Source: Paracoccus haematequi (GTDB taxonomy: Bacteria > Pseudomonadota > Alphaproteobacteria > Rhodobacterales > Rhodobacteraceae). Taken from it: a DNA stretch of 64,000 nt. Made by a program: the position numbers and the translations under genes. The first letter of the stretch is position 1. Each line of letters starts with the position of its first letter. Positions 62,932 through 64,000 of this stretch are shown piece by piece. The DNA lies in NCBI GenBank assembly GCA_945881965.1, contig CAMCVS010000003.1, positions 62,001 to 126,000 of the forward strand. Direction: 5' to 3'. The notes below the pieces were generated by a model that was given only the letters and a program-made list of their open reading frames with translations, was not told the origin of the DNA and did no database searches.

Positions 62932-64000
62932 ATGGAACTGACGCCCGCGTTCGACGCCTTTGCCACAGCCCATGCCGCGGGGCGCAATCAGGTGGTTTTT
63001 GCGCGTCTGGCCGCCGATCTGGACACGCCGGTGTCACTGATGCTGAAGATGACGGGCGCGGCCAAGGATGCGTTTGTGCTGGAATCGGTGACGGGTGGCG
63101 AGGTGCGCGGGCGCTATTCCATCATCGGGATGAAGCCGGACCTGATCTGGCAATGCCACGGCACGGCGGCACGGATCAACCGGTCCGCCCGCTTTGACCC
63201 TGACGCGTGGGAACCCGAAACCGCCGCGCCGCTGGACAGCCTGCGCGCGCTGATCGCGGAAAGCCGGATTGATTTGCCCGATGGCCTGCCCGCCGCATCG
63301 GCGGGGCTGTTCGGTTATCTGGGCTATGACATGATCCGGCTGGTGGAACATCTGCCCGATGTGAACCCCGATCCTTTGGGCCTGCCCGATGCCGTCATGC
63401 TGCGCCCCACGGTGATCGCCGTGCTGGACGGGGTCAAGGGCGAGGTCACGGTCGTGGCCCCCGCCTGGGTTACGCCCGGCCAATCCGCGCGCGCCGCCTA
63501 TGCGCAGGCGGCGGAACGCGTGATGGACGCGGTGCGCGATCTGGAACGTGGCTTGCCCGAGGCGCGGCGCGATCTGGGCGAGGCGCGCGAAATCGCGCCC
63601 CCGGTGTCGAATTTCACCCGCGAGGGGTATCATGCCGCTGTTGAGCGGGCCAAGGATTACATCCGCGCCGGCGACATCTTTCAGGTGGTGCCGTCGCAGC
63701 GCTGGACGCAGGATTTCCCGCTGCCGCCGTTCACGCTTTATCGGTCGTTGCGGCGCACCAACCCCTCTCCCTTCATGTTCTATTTCAACTTCGGTGGCTT
63801 TCATGTGGTGGGGGCCAGCCCCGAGATTCTGGTGCGGGTGTTCGGGTCCGAGGTCACGATCCGCCCCATCGCGGGCACCCGTCCGCGCGGGGCGACGCCT
63901 GCGGCGGATGATGCCTATGAGGCGGACCTGCTGGCTGATCCCAAGGAACGGGCCGAACATCTGATGCTCTTGGACCTTGGGCGCAACGATGTGGGCCGCG
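62932..64000 (+). CDS. trpE: Anthranilate synthase component I (partial at the right edge)
   Basis: The first 356 codons are present. TrpE converts chorismate to anthranilate with TrpG. ASAGLFGYLGYDMIRLVEHL in the N-terminal half and the catalytic-domain segments KDYIRAGDIFQVVPSQRWTQ, NPSPFMFYFNFGGFHVVGAS, PIAGTRPRGATPAADDAYEA and ERAEHLMLLDLGRNDVGR are classic. The C-terminus lies outside the window. Confidence 0.95.
   Translation, partial: MELTPAFDAFATAHAAGRNQVVFARLAADLDTPVSLMLKMTGAAKDAFVLESVTGGEVRGRYSIIGMKPDLIWQCHGTAARINRSARFDPDAWEPETAAPLDSLRALIAESRIDLPDGLPAASAGLFGYLGYDMIRLVEHLPDVNPDPLGLPDAVMLRPTVIAVLDGVKGEVTVVAPAWVTPGQSARAAYAQAAERVMDAVRDLERGLPEARRDLGEAREIAPPVSNFTREGYHAAVERAKDYIRAGDIFQVVPSQRWTQDFPLPPFTLYRSLRRTNPSPFMFYFNFGGFHVVGASPEILVRVFGSEVTIRPIAGTRPRGATPAADDAYEADLLADPKERAEHLMLLDLGRNDVGR

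Overview
The window is a nearly complete anoxygenic photosynthesis gene cluster of a GC-rich alphaproteobacterium of the Rhodobacter type (Rhodobacteraceae), followed by housekeeping genes. The placement rests on gene order, a pufX gene, crtA, a puf operon ending in dxs, idi inside the cluster, and hemA-cycA at the end. The PufX protein, the lack of bchE and bchJ at their usual place, and the oxygen-dependent cyclase gene acsF suggest the Rhodobacter/Rhodobaca/Roseinatronobacter group. That last step is inference.

Layout. 1-892 is the edge of an AT-richer region with a polysaccharide-flippase-like gene that runs off the window. 1139-13190 (minus strand) is crtF-bchCXYZ-pufQBALMX-dxs-orf, the classic superoperon, with crtE beside it. 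14179-16550 is crtDC, divergent from crtE. Then come tspO, crtBI, and the divergent crtA-bchIDO. 24332-28285 is bchG-pucC-like-bchP-idi. 28765-31024 holds the regulators ppsR and ppaA. 31357-47572 (plus strand) is bchFNBHLM-lhaA-puhABC-orf98-acsF-puhE-hemA-cycA. Many neighbours overlap by four bases (ATGA), which points to strong translational coupling.

How the genes work together. Dxs and Idi feed isoprenoids, and CrtE makes geranylgeranyl diphosphate. CrtB, I, C, D, F and A lead to the spheroidene/spheroidenone series. HemA starts tetrapyrrole synthesis. BchIDH, BchM, AcsF, BchNBL, BchF, BchXYZ, BchC, BchG and BchP build bacteriochlorophyll a. PufLM and PuhA form the reaction centre, PufBA the LH1 antenna, and PufX the quinone gate. 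PuhBCE, LhaA and PufQ assist assembly, and cytochrome c2 donates electrons. Eleven exact TGT-N12-ACA palindromes, most of them upstream of bchC, crtE/crtD, crtI/crtA, bchG and ppaA/bchF, fit a PpsR regulon.

Right of cycA come a family-2 glycosyltransferase, a DUF218 protein and the B12-dependent ribonucleotide reductase nrdJ with two NrdR boxes. After these are a lipoprotein, tRNA-Pro(TGG), a DUF192 protein, a double cold-shock protein, pdxH, fabI, a phosphoribosyltransferase, a qorB/HxlR pair, an aminotransferase, ppiD and the start of trpE.

The most unusual item is a 1,062-base AT-rich islet at the 3' end of nrdJ. It is bounded by a perfect 61-base direct repeat that duplicates the nrdJ end, and it carries only two genes: a small membrane protein and an ImmA/IrrE-family zinc peptidase. 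It looks like a minimal att-flanked cassette without its own integrase, and may be an undescribed two-gene system.
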